This document shows, one piece after another, positions 42,815 through 51,953 of a stretch of 64,000 nt of DNA. The DNA is from Zoogloea sp. 1C4 (GTDB lineage Bacteria > Pseudomonadota > Gammaproteobacteria > Burkholderiales > Rhodocyclaceae), in assembly GCF_009469605.1 (NCBI RefSeq), contig NZ_SSXU01000003.1, positions 124,001 through 188,000 on the forward strand, given 5' to 3'. Below the pieces are notes generated by a model. The model had not been told where the DNA came from, made no database searches, and saw only the letters and a program-made list of their open reading frames with translations. Every line of letters starts with the position of its first letter. The stretch's first letter is position 1. The position numbers and the translations under genes are program-made.

Positions 42815-44340
42815 CTTTCGCTCCGGGAAACGAGGTTCAGGTCCATCTGACCGCCGCCGTCTTCCGACACCGGCTTGCTGGCCGCGTCGTTGCGCTGGTT
42901 CTCGACGCCCGACAGGTACTCGTCGGTGACGTCGCCGGTCACGTAGCAGCCGTCGAAACAGGAGGTCTCGAACATCGAGATGGACGGGTTGATCGCCTGG
43001 ACCGCCGCCTTGAGGTCGTCGAGATCCTGGTAGATCAGCGCATCGGCGCCGATTTCGCGGCAGATTTCCTCTTCGGTACGGTTGCTGGCGATCAGCTCGT
43101 TCTTGCTGGGCATGTCGATGCCGTACACGTTGGCATAGCGCACCGGGGGCGCCGCCGAGGCCATGTAGACCTTGGTCGCACCGGCATCGCGGGCCATCTG
43201 GACGATCTCGCGGCTGGTGGTGCCACGCACGATGGAGTCATCCACCAGCAACACTGCCTTGCCCTTGAATTCCTGCTGGATGGTATTGAGCTTCTGGCGC
43301 ACGGATTTCTTGCGGATCTCCTGGCCCGGCATGATGAAGGTCCGGCCGATGTAGCGGTTCTTCACGAAACCTTCGCGATACGGCACGTTCAGGTGATGGG
43401 CCATTTCCATCGCCGACGGACGGCTGGAATCGGGGATCGGGATCACCACGTCGATCTTCAGGTGCGGCATCGTGGAGCGCAGCTTGTGGGCCAGGAACTC
43501 GCCCATCTTGATCCGCGCGTCGTACACCGAGATGCCGTCGATCAGCGAATCGGGACGGGCCAGATAGACGAACTCGAACATGCACGGGGCCAGCACGGTG
43601 TGGCCGGCACACTGGCGGCTATGGAAGCGGCCTTCGGTGTCGATCAGGATCGCCTCACCCGGCGCCACGTCGCGCACCAGCTTGAAGCCCATCACGTCGA
43701 GGGCAACGCTCTCGGAGGCCACCAGCCACTCGGTGCCGTTGGGGGTGTCGTTGCGGCCGATCACCAGCGGGCGGATGCCGTAGGGATCGCGGAAGGCCAG
43801 GAGGCCGGTGCCGGAAATTATCGCCACGGTGGCGTAGGCGCCCCGGCAGCGGCGGTGCACGCCAGCCACCGCGGTGAAGACGGTCTCTTCATCCAGGCGG
43901 AAGCTCTTGGCGGCGGCCTGCAGCTCGTGCGCGAGCACGTTGAGCAGCACCTCGGAATCGGAATTGGTGTTGATGTGCCGGAGATCCGACAGGAACATCT
44001 CCCGCTTCAGCTCTTCCGAGTTGGTGAGGTTGCCATTGTGGGCCAGCATCAGGCCGAACGGCGAGTTCACATAGAAAGGTTGCGCTTCGGCAGCGGCCGA
44101 CGCCGAGCCGGCGGTCGGGTAGCGCACGTGAGCGATGCCCCAGTTGCCGGGCAGATCGCGCATGTTGCGGGTACGGAACACGTCCCGCACAAGGCCGGAG
44201 CCCTTGTGCATGTGGAAGCGCCCGTCCTGCGAAGTCGCAATGCCAGCGGCGTCCTGCCCGCGGTGCTGAAGCACCTGCAGGCCGTCATAAAGAAGCTGAT
44301 TGACGGGTGTCGTCGCTACTACGCCCAGAATCCCACACAT
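42811..44340 (-). CDS. purF: Amidophosphoribosyltransferase
   Basis: PurF (509 aa) catalyses the first committed step of purine synthesis, glutamine plus PRPP to phosphoribosylamine. The N-terminal nucleophile Cys2 is in MCGILGVV, exposed after Met removal. The Ntn glutaminase half has HRGQDAAGI and AHNGNLTN; the PRTase half has the PRPP loop [17 protein letters not shown]. It lies 10 bases after cvpA, as in E. coli. Confidence 0.98.
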   Translation of the reverse strand: MCGILGVVATTPVNQLLYDGLQVLQHRGQDAAGIATSQDGRFHMHKGSGLVRDVFRTRNMRDLPGNWGIAHVRYPTAGSASAAAEAQPFYVNSPFGLMLAHNGNLTNSEELKREMFLSDLRHINTNSDSEVLLNVLAHELQAAAKSFRLDEETVFTAVAGVHRRCRGAYATVAIISGTGLLAFRDPYGIRPLVIGRNDTPNGTEWLVASESVALDVMGFKLVRDVAPGEAILIDTEGRFHSRQCAGHTVLAPCMFEFVYLARPDSLIDGISVYDARIKMGEFLAHKLRSTMPHLKIDVVIPIPDSSRPSAMEMAHHLNVPYREGFVKNRYIGRTFIMPGQEIRKKSVRQKLNTIQQEFKGKAVLLVDDSIVRGTTSREIVQMARDAGATKVYMASAAPPVRYANVYGIDMPSKNELIASNRTEEEICREIGADALIYQDLDDLKAAVQAINPSISMFETSCFDGCYVTGDVTDEYLSGVENQRNDAASKPVSEDGGGQMDLNLVSRSES

Positions 44341-44350
44341 TTCAAACCAC

Positions 44351-44842
44351 CTATCGGTATCGAAGTCTTTTTGCCAACGGCTCAGGGAGCCAGGGTCGGG
44401 AAGCGGTCACGGCGGTCTCGAGGGGCGCCGACAGGCTGGCCTCCCGCCACCACGCTTCCTTTGCGAAGCCGCCGATGCCGACGAGCAACGCCATTGCAAA
44501 CACGATCAGACCGCCCCTCACCGCGCCGAAGCACGCCCCGAGGAAACGGTCGGCAATCCCGAGGCCGGCTGCGCGAATCAGTTCGCTCAGCATCCAGCGC
44601 AGGATCGCCACAAAAATGAGTACGACAACAAAAATGAGCAGAAATGCCACCGGCCCCTGCAGCAGCGGCTCCTTCACCCAGTTCGCCACCAGCGGCTGAA
44701 GCTCGGGCATGAAGGACTTCGCCACCATGAAAGCCAGCAACCAGGCGCCCAGCGCGACGATCTCGGAGATCAGCCCCCGCCAGAAACCCAGCAATGCAGA
44801 CAGGCCGACGAGGCCGATGAACGCGTAATCCAGTCCGGTCAA
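44351..44842 (-). CDS. cvpA: CvpA family membrane protein
   Basis: CvpA (163 aa) has four membrane helices (about 5-22, 28-45, 62-84, 100-122) with the family patterns [20 protein letters not shown] and [17 protein letters not shown]. It was first found through colicin V production in E. coli; the molecular role remains unclear. It sits between the SPOR protein gene and purF. Confidence 0.94.
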   Translation of the reverse strand: MTGLDYAFIGLVGLSALLGFWRGLISEIVALGAWLLAFMVAKSFMPELQPLVANWVKEPLLQGPVAFLLIFVVVLIFVAILRWMLSELIRAAGLGIADRFLGACFGAVRGGLIVFAMALLVGIGGFAKEAWWREASLSAPLETAVTASRPWLPEPLAKRLRYR

Positions 44843-44860
44843 GGCGTGTCACGTCCAGGG

Positions 44861-45652
44861 CTACTTGGCCGCCACGGATGCCTGCACGCCCAGAATCTTC
44901 TGGATGCGCGCAGCCGCCTTGTCGGCCGCAGCCTTGTTCGGGAACGGGCCCGCGCGAACGCGCACCTTGTCACCCACGGTTTCGACGTAAGAAGGATAGC
45001 CCTCGGCCTTGAGCTTTGCGCGCAACTGGGCCACGTTGCCCGCCTCGCGATAGGCACCGAGGGACAGCACGTGAGGCTTGACCGCCTCGTCCTTGGGATT
45101 TGCACCCATCAGCAGCGCCTTGGCGCGCTCGGCATCGGCCTGGGCCTTCTCGCGCTCCCGTTCCTTCTGTTCCTTTTCCTTCTGCTTGGGATCGGGCTTC
45201 GGCGGTTCGGCCTTCTTGGGCTCGGGCTTGGCTTCGGGCTTCGGCTCCGGCTTTCTGGGCTCGGGCCGGACGATTTCGGCCTTGGACGGCTCGACCTTGC
45301 GCGGCGGCGGAATGAGCTCCTCGCCCGGCTTGAAGACAGGGCTGCCCGCCTCCGGCTCGGACTTGCGGCCGGTCTGGGGCTTCTCTTCAACCACCGGCTC
45401 GGTGCTCTCCTCGGCAATCACGCCGGCCACGGGCTGGCTGGGCGCGGGCGCCTTTCCAGCGATCACGCGGGACGTGAAGTTGCTGCCTTCCTGGCTGGGA
45501 ATGCGGATCTGAACGTCCTGCGAAGGCGGACGCGGCTCGTGGTCCATGACCATCGGCAACACGATGGCTGCAGCCAGCGCCAGCGCGGCGGAACCCACCA
45601 GGCGGCGCCGGGCACGTTTTTTCAGGTCGATCTGGGAATCGTTGTCGGCCAT
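44861..45652 (-). CDS. SPOR-domain membrane protein (DedD-like)
   Basis: 263 residues: a short cytoplasmic basic segment, one membrane helix (about 18-36), a long Pro/Glu/Lys-rich periplasmic linker (about 100-180) and a C-terminal SPOR domain (about 190-260; VLSLGAYREAGNVAQLRAKL, VRVRAGPFPNKAAADKA). SPOR domains bind denuded septal peptidoglycan, so a cell-division role like that of E. coli DedD is inferred. The folC-SPOR-cvpA-purF order supports this. Confidence 0.92.
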   Translation of the reverse strand: MADNDSQIDLKKRARRRLVGSAALALAAAIVLPMVMDHEPRPPSQDVQIRIPSQEGSNFTSRVIAGKAPAPSQPVAGVIAEESTEPVVEEKPQTGRKSEPEAGSPVFKPGEELIPPPRKVEPSKAEIVRPEPRKPEPKPEAKPEPKKAEPPKPDPKQKEKEQKEREREKAQADAERAKALLMGANPKDEAVKPHVLSLGAYREAGNVAQLRAKLKAEGYPSYVETVGDKVRVRAGPFPNKAAADKAAARIQKILGVQASVAAK

Positions 45653-45666
45653 TCTTGCTGCAACAC

Positions 45667-46941
<1,275 letters not shown>

Positions 46942-46942
46942 G

Positions 46943-47818
46943 TCAGGCGGCGGAGCGGACCGACGCTTGTCGCGTCAGCAGGGTGAGGAGTTCGGCGAGA
47001 CGGTCACGCAGTTCGCGACGGTCGATGATCATGTCGATGGCGCCCTTCTCGAGGAGGAACTCGGAGCGCTGGAAGCCCGGAGGCAGCGTCTCCCGCACCG
47101 TTTGCTCGATCACACGAGGGCCGGCAAAGCCGATCAGCGCGCCGGGTTCGCCAATCACCAGATCGCCCATGAAGGCGAAACTGGCCGACACACCGCCCAT
47201 GGTCGGGTCGGTGAGCAAGGTGATGAAGGGCAGCTTGCGCTCCGACAGTAGGGTGATGCCGGCGGTGGTCTTGGCCATCTGCATAAGCGAGAACAGGCCC
47301 TCCTGCATCCGCGCGCCGCCCGAAGCGGTCACGCAGATGAAAGGCAGGCGCTGCTCGACCGCAGCCTTCACGCCACGGATGAAACGCTCGCCAACCACCG
47401 AGCCCATCGAACCACCAAGGAACTCGAACTCGAAGCAGGCGATCACCACCGGCACGGTCTTGATGGCGCCCTGCACCACCACGAGGGCGTCGGACTCTTC
47501 GGAATCGGCATTCGCAGCGGCGAGGCGATCCGGATAACGCTTGGAATCCTTGAACTTGAGCGGATCGATCGGCACAACTTCGGCGCCGATCTCGAACTGG
47601 CCTTCCGGATCGAGCAGCAGCTCGATCCGCTGGCGGGCCCGGATGCGCTGGTGATGGCTGCACTTCGGGCAGACATTGAGGTTGCTCTCGAGGTCGGAAC
47701 GGTAGAGCACCGCCTCACAGGCCGGGCACTTGCTCCACAGGCCTTCAGGGATCGCCTTGCGGCCCGACGGAGCGTCACGCTTGATCTTCGGCGGCAGCAG
47801 CTTCTTCAACCAGCTCAT
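46943..47818 (-). CDS. accD: Acetyl-CoA carboxylase carboxyltransferase subunit beta
   Basis: AccD (291 aa), with AccA, transfers the carboxyl group from biotin to acetyl-CoA in the first step of fatty acid synthesis. The N-terminal zinc ribbon uses Cys31, Cys34, Cys50 and Cys53 (CPAC, CPKC). The crotonase-fold part has [19 protein letters not shown] and [14 protein letters not shown]. The start overlaps the trpA stop by one base, giving the trpFBA-accD-folC operon seen across Betaproteobacteria. Confidence 0.98.
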   Translation of the reverse strand: MSWLKKLLPPKIKRDAPSGRKAIPEGLWSKCPACEAVLYRSDLESNLNVCPKCSHHQRIRARQRIELLLDPEGQFEIGAEVVPIDPLKFKDSKRYPDRLAAANADSEESDALVVVQGAIKTVPVVIACFEFEFLGGSMGSVVGERFIRGVKAAVEQRLPFICVTASGGARMQEGLFSLMQMAKTTAGITLLSERKLPFITLLTDPTMGGVSASFAFMGDLVIGEPGALIGFAGPRVIEQTVRETLPPGFQRSEFLLEKGAIDMIIDRRELRDRLAELLTLLTRQASVRSAA

Positions 47819-48627
47819 CAGCGCTCTCCTGCGTTGTCCATGGCAGTACGGATACCGCGCAGGAAGGCGGTGACCTTCGCCGGGGCTTCTTCGCGGCTGC
47901 TCTGTTCGATTTCCTCGATGATCCGGCTGCCGATCACCACGGCGTCGGCGAGGCTGGCGATGCGCGCTGCGGTGGCCGCATCACGGATGCCAAAGCCCAC
48001 GCCCACCGGCATGCCGACCTTCTCGCGGATCACCGGGATGCGCCGGGCAACCTCGTCGAGATCGAGGGTGGCCGAGCCCGTCACGCCCTTGAGCGAGACG
48101 TAATAGATGTAGCCACTGCCCACCGCCGCCACGTCGGCGAAACGCTGTTCGGTGGAGGTGGGTGCCAGCAGGAAGACCGGATCAAGCCCGGCGGCGCGGC
48201 AGACCTCGGCAAAGGTGACGCACTCCTCGGGCGGATAATCGACTACCAGCACGCCATCGACGCCGGCTTCGGATGCCGCCTTGGCAAAGGCTTCCAGGCC
48301 CATCGCCTCGATCGGGTTGGCGTAGCCCATCAGCACGATGGGGGTCTGGTCGCCGGTGGCGCGGAAGGCGCGAACCATCTCAAGCACCTTGCGGGTGCTC
48401 ATGCCCGCCGCCAGGGCCCGCTCGGAGGCGCGCTGGATGGTCGGGCCGTCGGCCATCGGATCGGAGAAGGGAACACCCAGTTCGATGATGTCGGCGCCGC
48501 CGGCCACGAGGGCCTGCATCAGCGGCAAGGTCATTTCGGGTGCAGGATCGCCGGCAGTGATGAACGGGATGAGCGCCTTGCGCCCTTCGCCGGCCAACCG
48601 CTTGAAGGTTTGTTGGATTGTGGACAT
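47818..48627 (-). CDS. trpA: Tryptophan synthase alpha chain
   Basis: TrpA (269 aa) cleaves indole-3-glycerol phosphate and channels indole to TrpB. The catalytic Glu is in [17 protein letters not shown], the catalytic Asp in [14 protein letters not shown], and loops SLKGVTG and GVGFGIRD bind phosphate. It follows trpB after 54 bases containing a strong hairpin. Confidence 0.98.
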   Translation of the reverse strand: MSTIQQTFKRLAGEGRKALIPFITAGDPAPEMTLPLMQALVAGGADIIELGVPFSDPMADGPTIQRASERALAAGMSTRKVLEMVRAFRATGDQTPIVLMGYANPIEAMGLEAFAKAASEAGVDGVLVVDYPPEECVTFAEVCRAAGLDPVFLLAPTSTEQRFADVAAVGSGYIYYVSLKGVTGSATLDLDEVARRIPVIREKVGMPVGVGFGIRDAATAARIASLADAVVIGSRIIEEIEQSSREEAPAKVTAFLRGIRTAMDNAGER

Positions 48628-48646
48628 GGATCGTATGAATGGTCAG

Positions 48647-48675
48647 CGGCCCCGCCAGACCAGCTGGCGGGGCCG
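48647..48675 (-). other. Intercistronic hairpin between trpB and trpA
   Basis: A perfect 12-bp GC-rich stem CGGCCCCGCCAG / CTGGCGGGGCCG with a 5-base loop starts 6 bases after the trpB stop. No T-run follows on the minus strand, so termination would need Rho; an mRNA stability or ribosome-spacing role is equally possible. Confidence 0.65.
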
Positions 48676-48681
48676 TGAAGA

Positions 48682-49893
48682 TCAGAACTGGATGCCGGAT
48701 TTCTCGGCGACGGTGTGCATATCCTTGTCGCCGCGGCCGGAGAGATTGACCAGCAGGACTTTGTCCTTCGGCAGGGTCGGGGCCAGCTTGGCCGCATAGG
48801 CCAGGGCGTGGGACGACTCCAGCGCCGGGATGATGCCCTCGAAACGGCAGAGATCGTGGAAGGCCTGCAGGGCTTCGGCGTCGGTGATCCCGACGTATTC
48901 GGCGCGGGCGCTGTCCTTGAGCCAGGCGTGCTCGGGGCCGACGCCCGGGTAGTCGAGGCCGGCGGAGATCGAGTGGGTCTCGATGATCTGACCGTCTTCG
49001 TTCTGCAGCAGGTAGGTGCGATTGCCGTGCAGCACGCCGGGGCGCCCGGCCGACAGGGAGGCCGCGTGCATGCCAGAATCGATGCCGCTACCAGCCGCCT
49101 CGACACCGACCAGACGCACGTCGGCGTGCTCGATGTACGGATGGAAGATCCCCATCGCGTTGGAGCCACCGCCCACGCAGGCGATCACGTAATCCGGCTG
49201 ACGCCCGGCGAGCTCGGGCATCTGCTCGATGCATTCCTTGCCGATCACGGTCTGAAAATCCCGCACCATCATCGGATAGGGGTGCGGGCCCGCGACGGTG
49301 CCGATGATGTAGAAGGTGTTGCCGATGTTGGTGACCCAGTCGCGCATCGCCTCGTTGAGGGCGTCCTTGAGAGTCTTGGAACCGCTTTCGACGGGTACCA
49401 CGGTGGCGCCCAGGAGCTTCATCCGATAGACGTTGGCAGCCTGGCGGCGCACGTCTTCGGAGCCCATGTACACCACGCACTCCATCCCGTAACGGGCCGC
49501 AACGGTAGCCGTGGCCACGCCGTGCTGGCCGGCGCCGGTTTCGGCGATCACCCGCGGCTTGCCCATCCGCCGGGCGAGCATGGCCTGGCCGATACAATTG
49601 TTAACCTTGTGGGCGCCGGTGTGGTTGAGGTCTTCGCGCTTGAGATAGATCTGCGCGCCCCCGAGCAGGCCCGACCAGCGCTTGGCGTGGTAGATCGGGC
49701 TCGGCCGGCCGACGTAGTGCTTGAGTTCGTATTCGAACTCGGCGACGAAGGCGGGGTCGTTCTGGGCCGCTTCGTAGGCCTGCCGAAGTTCGGTCAGCGC
49801 CGGGATCAGGGTCTCCGCGACGAACACGCCACCATAAGGGCCGAAATGGCCCCGTGCATCGGGTAGATCGTAGGGGGCATCAGCCATGTGCAT
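48682..49893 (-). CDS. trpB: Tryptophan synthase beta chain
   Basis: TrpB (403 aa) joins indole and serine using PLP. The cofactor Lys is in [16 protein letters not shown], the catalytic Glu near [10 protein letters not shown], and the phosphate-binding GGGSNAMG loop is intact. The start at 49893 (MHMADAP) is preferred because GGAG lies six bases upstream. It overlaps the trpF end by 14 bases. Confidence 0.98.
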   Translation of the reverse strand: MHMADAPYDLPDARGHFGPYGGVFVAETLIPALTELRQAYEAAQNDPAFVAEFEYELKHYVGRPSPIYHAKRWSGLLGGAQIYLKREDLNHTGAHKVNNCIGQAMLARRMGKPRVIAETGAGQHGVATATVAARYGMECVVYMGSEDVRRQAANVYRMKLLGATVVPVESGSKTLKDALNEAMRDWVTNIGNTFYIIGTVAGPHPYPMMVRDFQTVIGKECIEQMPELAGRQPDYVIACVGGGSNAMGIFHPYIEHADVRLVGVEAAGSGIDSGMHAASLSAGRPGVLHGNRTYLLQNEDGQIIETHSISAGLDYPGVGPEHAWLKDSARAEYVGITDAEALQAFHDLCRFEGIIPALESSHALAYAAKLAPTLPKDKVLLVNLSGRGDKDMHTVAEKSGIQF

Positions 49894-50503
49894 TTTGGAC
49901 TCCGGCAACAAATTCGGTGATACGGGCGGCATCCTTGATTCCCTTGGCCGCTTCCACGCCGCTCGAGACATCCACCGCCCACGGGCGGACACGCCGGACA
50001 GCCTCGGCCACGTTGCCGGCATTGAGGCCGCCGGAGAGGATCAGGGGCAAGGGCAGCCCGGAAGGGATGAGCGACCAATCGAAGGTTTCGCCACCACCGC
50101 CATAGCCTTCCACGAACGCATCCAGCAGCAAACCCTGGGCCTTCGGGAAGGAAGCCGCGTATTTTAACAGATCGAACCCCTGCCGCATCCGCGCCGCCTT
50201 GATGTAGGGCCGACCAAAGCCGACGCAGTCTTCCTCGCGCTCGTCGCCGTGAAACTGCAGAAGCTGGAGCGGCACGGTTTTCAACGCATTTTCGACGTAA
50301 TCCCGCCCCGCATTGACGAAAAGCCCGACGATCGTCACAAAGGGCGGCACGAGGCGCGCCAGCTCGGCGGCACGCTCGAAATCCACGAAACGGGGGCTCG
50401 ACGGGTAGAAAACGAAACCGATCGCATCGGCGCCGGCTTCAACGGCGGTGCGAACGTCCTCCTCGCGGGTCAGCCCGCAGATCTTGATTCGGGTTCGATG
50501 CAC
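49880..50503 (-). CDS. trpF: Phosphoribosylanthranilate isomerase
   Basis: TrpF (207 aa) performs the Amadori rearrangement in tryptophan synthesis. The general base Cys is in [12 protein letters not shown], the general acid Asp in [19 protein letters not shown], and [10 protein letters not shown] and DVSSGVE bind phosphate. The GTG start ([10 protein letters not shown]) begins two bases after the truA stop. No Shine-Dalgarno sequence is visible, so it may depend on translation of truA; a longer in-frame extension within truA exists but is unlikely. Confidence 0.94.
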   Translation of the reverse strand: MHRTRIKICGLTREEDVRTAVEAGADAIGFVFYPSSPRFVDFERAAELARLVPPFVTIVGLFVNAGRDYVENALKTVPLQLLQFHGDEREEDCVGFGRPYIKAARMRQGFDLLKYAASFPKAQGLLLDAFVEGYGGGGETFDWSLIPSGLPLPLILSGGLNAGNVAEAVRRVRPWAVDVSSGVEAAKGIKDAARITEFVAGVQNAHG

Positions 50504-50505
50504 GT

Positions 50506-51300
50506 TCAGGGAAGCAGCAGTTGGGGAGCCGCGATGATACGCCCCCCGCCCGGCAGCGGCCACCGCGGCGGATACTCGACGCCGCACAGGTAGAGGCCAT
50601 CCGGCGCGAAGGTCGGCGCCGCGATCGTCCGGTTGCGCGCCGCCAGGAGTTCGCTCATCCAGCCCACAGGCTTTCGCCCCATTCCCACGTAGACCAGCGA
50701 CCCGACCAGATTGCGGATCATGTGATGCAGGAAGGCGTTGGCGTGGAAATCGAAGAACACCACATCACCCCGCCGCTCCACCTCGACCGAATGCATCAGG
50801 CGAACGGGTGACCTGGCCTGGCATTCCGCTGCACGGAAAGAGGTGAAATCGTGCTCACCGATCAGGCAACTCGCCGCCTCGCGCATCGCAACCACGTCGA
50901 GGTCACCGTGAGTCCAGCCGACCCGCCCACCCAGCAGGGCCGGACGCACCCGCCGATTGAGCAGCACATAGCGATACCGGCGGGATTCGGCACTGAACCG
51001 CGCATGGAAATCATCATCGACCTCTACCGCCCACAGCACCCCGATGCTTGCCGGCAGATGGCTATTCACGCCGCGAACCCAGGCCTCAAGGGGGCGACGG
51101 GCCGAGGTATCGAAGTGCGCGACCTGGGTTGTCGCATGAACGCCCGTATCGGTGCGTCCCGCGCAGACGAGTTGCACCGGCTCAAGGGCGATCTTCCGGA
51201 GCGCGATCTCGAGGGTGTCCTGCACCGTGCGTCCGTGGCGCTGAGTCTGCCAGCCCTCGAAGGCGTTGCCGGCGTATTCGATACCGATCGCGACCCTCAC
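50506..51300 (-). CDS. truA: tRNA pseudouridine(38-40) synthase TruA
   Basis: TruA (264 aa) isomerises uridines 38-40 in the tRNA anticodon arm. The catalytic Asp is in [19 protein letters not shown], with [11 protein letters not shown] and [13 protein letters not shown] as further conserved segments. The start is GTG, overlapping the stop of the upstream membrane protein gene (GTGA). The fimV-truA-trpF order is conserved in Beta- and Gammaproteobacteria. Confidence 0.97.
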   Translation of the reverse strand: MRVAIGIEYAGNAFEGWQTQRHGRTVQDTLEIALRKIALEPVQLVCAGRTDTGVHATTQVAHFDTSARRPLEAWVRGVNSHLPASIGVLWAVEVDDDFHARFSAESRRYRYVLLNRRVRPALLGGRVGWTHGDLDVVAMREAASCLIGEHDFTSFRAAECQARSPVRLMHSVEVERRGDVVFFDFHANAFLHHMIRNLVGSLVYVGMGRKPVGWMSELLAARNRTIAAPTFAPDGLYLCGVEYPPRWPLPGGGRIIAAPQLLLP

Positions 51301-51905
51301 AGGCTCGCTCCAAAGACGATTGCCGTCGTCAGCGCGGCCATCACCAGCCAGTCGGACCAGCGCAGCGCGGCATGCTCCACCAAAAGTGGCTCGATCGCCC
51401 CATCAAACCGGGGCGCATCCAGCAAGGCCCGCCATCCGCCTTCCGGCGGCGACTCGACGTAACGAAAGACCAGCAACACCCGAACGGCCAGGCGCTCGAC
51501 GGACAAACCAAGCATGGCCAGCGGTGCCGCCAGCACCATCAAACCAGACACCATTGCCCGCTCACCTGTCCGCTCCAGGAGCACCGCCACGAGCATCACG
51601 ACGATCGCGAGACGAAGACAGTGCTGGACTGCCAGGGCTGCACCCTCCCAGGTGGGCCCCGCACGACCTGCCCAGGGGGCCATCGCCTCACCCGGCGTAA
51701 AGAAAGCAAAGAGAATCACGAGAACCAACATGAGAACGCGAACCCGCCGCAGCAAGCGCCGGGCCTTTGCCGGAGCAAGCCAGAGCGAAGCCACCAAAAC
51801 GACAAGCCCGAAACCCCACAACGCGGGACCTCGGGCAAGCTGGGAGAACACAACCAACGAAACCCAGAACACGATTCGCGTCGCCGGGTGAAAAAGCGTA
51901 TGCAC
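51297..51905 (-). CDS. Membrane protein resembling EcfT/CbiQ transport components
   Basis: About 202 residues with five to six hydrophobic segments. The pattern HPATRIVFWVSLVVFSQLA, a basic AKARRLLRRVRVLMLVLVILFAFFTPGEA segment (cited as a landmark near 45-75) and a C-terminal amphipathic region resemble the T component of energy-coupling factor transporters. No EcfA ATPase or S component is adjacent, and the Ala-Arg-Gly coupling motifs are not clear, so the family call is tentative. The GTG start is uncertain; a TTG at 51953 is in frame but lies in a hairpin. It overlaps truA by four bases. Confidence 0.55.
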   Translation of the reverse strand: MHTLFHPATRIVFWVSLVVFSQLARGPALWGFGLVVLVASLWLAPAKARRLLRRVRVLMLVLVILFAFFTPGEAMAPWAGRAGPTWEGAALAVQHCLRLAIVVMLVAVLLERTGERAMVSGLMVLAAPLAMLGLSVERLAVRVLLVFRYVESPPEGGWRALLDAPRFDGAIEPLLVEHAALRWSDWLVMAALTTAIVFGASL

Positions 51906-51923
51906 CAGAGCAGATGAAAGGCC

Positions 51924-51950
51924 AAGGGGGCTGTCACCAGCCCCCTTTTT
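51924..51950. terminator. Hairpin downstream of fimV with T-run facing rightward
   Basis: AAGGGGGCTG-TCAC-CAGCCCCCTT is a perfect 10-bp stem. Its run of five T residues is on the plus strand, so as an intrinsic terminator it would stop rightward (antisense) transcription. For fimV (minus strand) it starts 6 bases past the stop but is followed by GGCCTTTC, a poor U-tract. Confidence 0.6.
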
Positions 51951-51953
51951 CAA

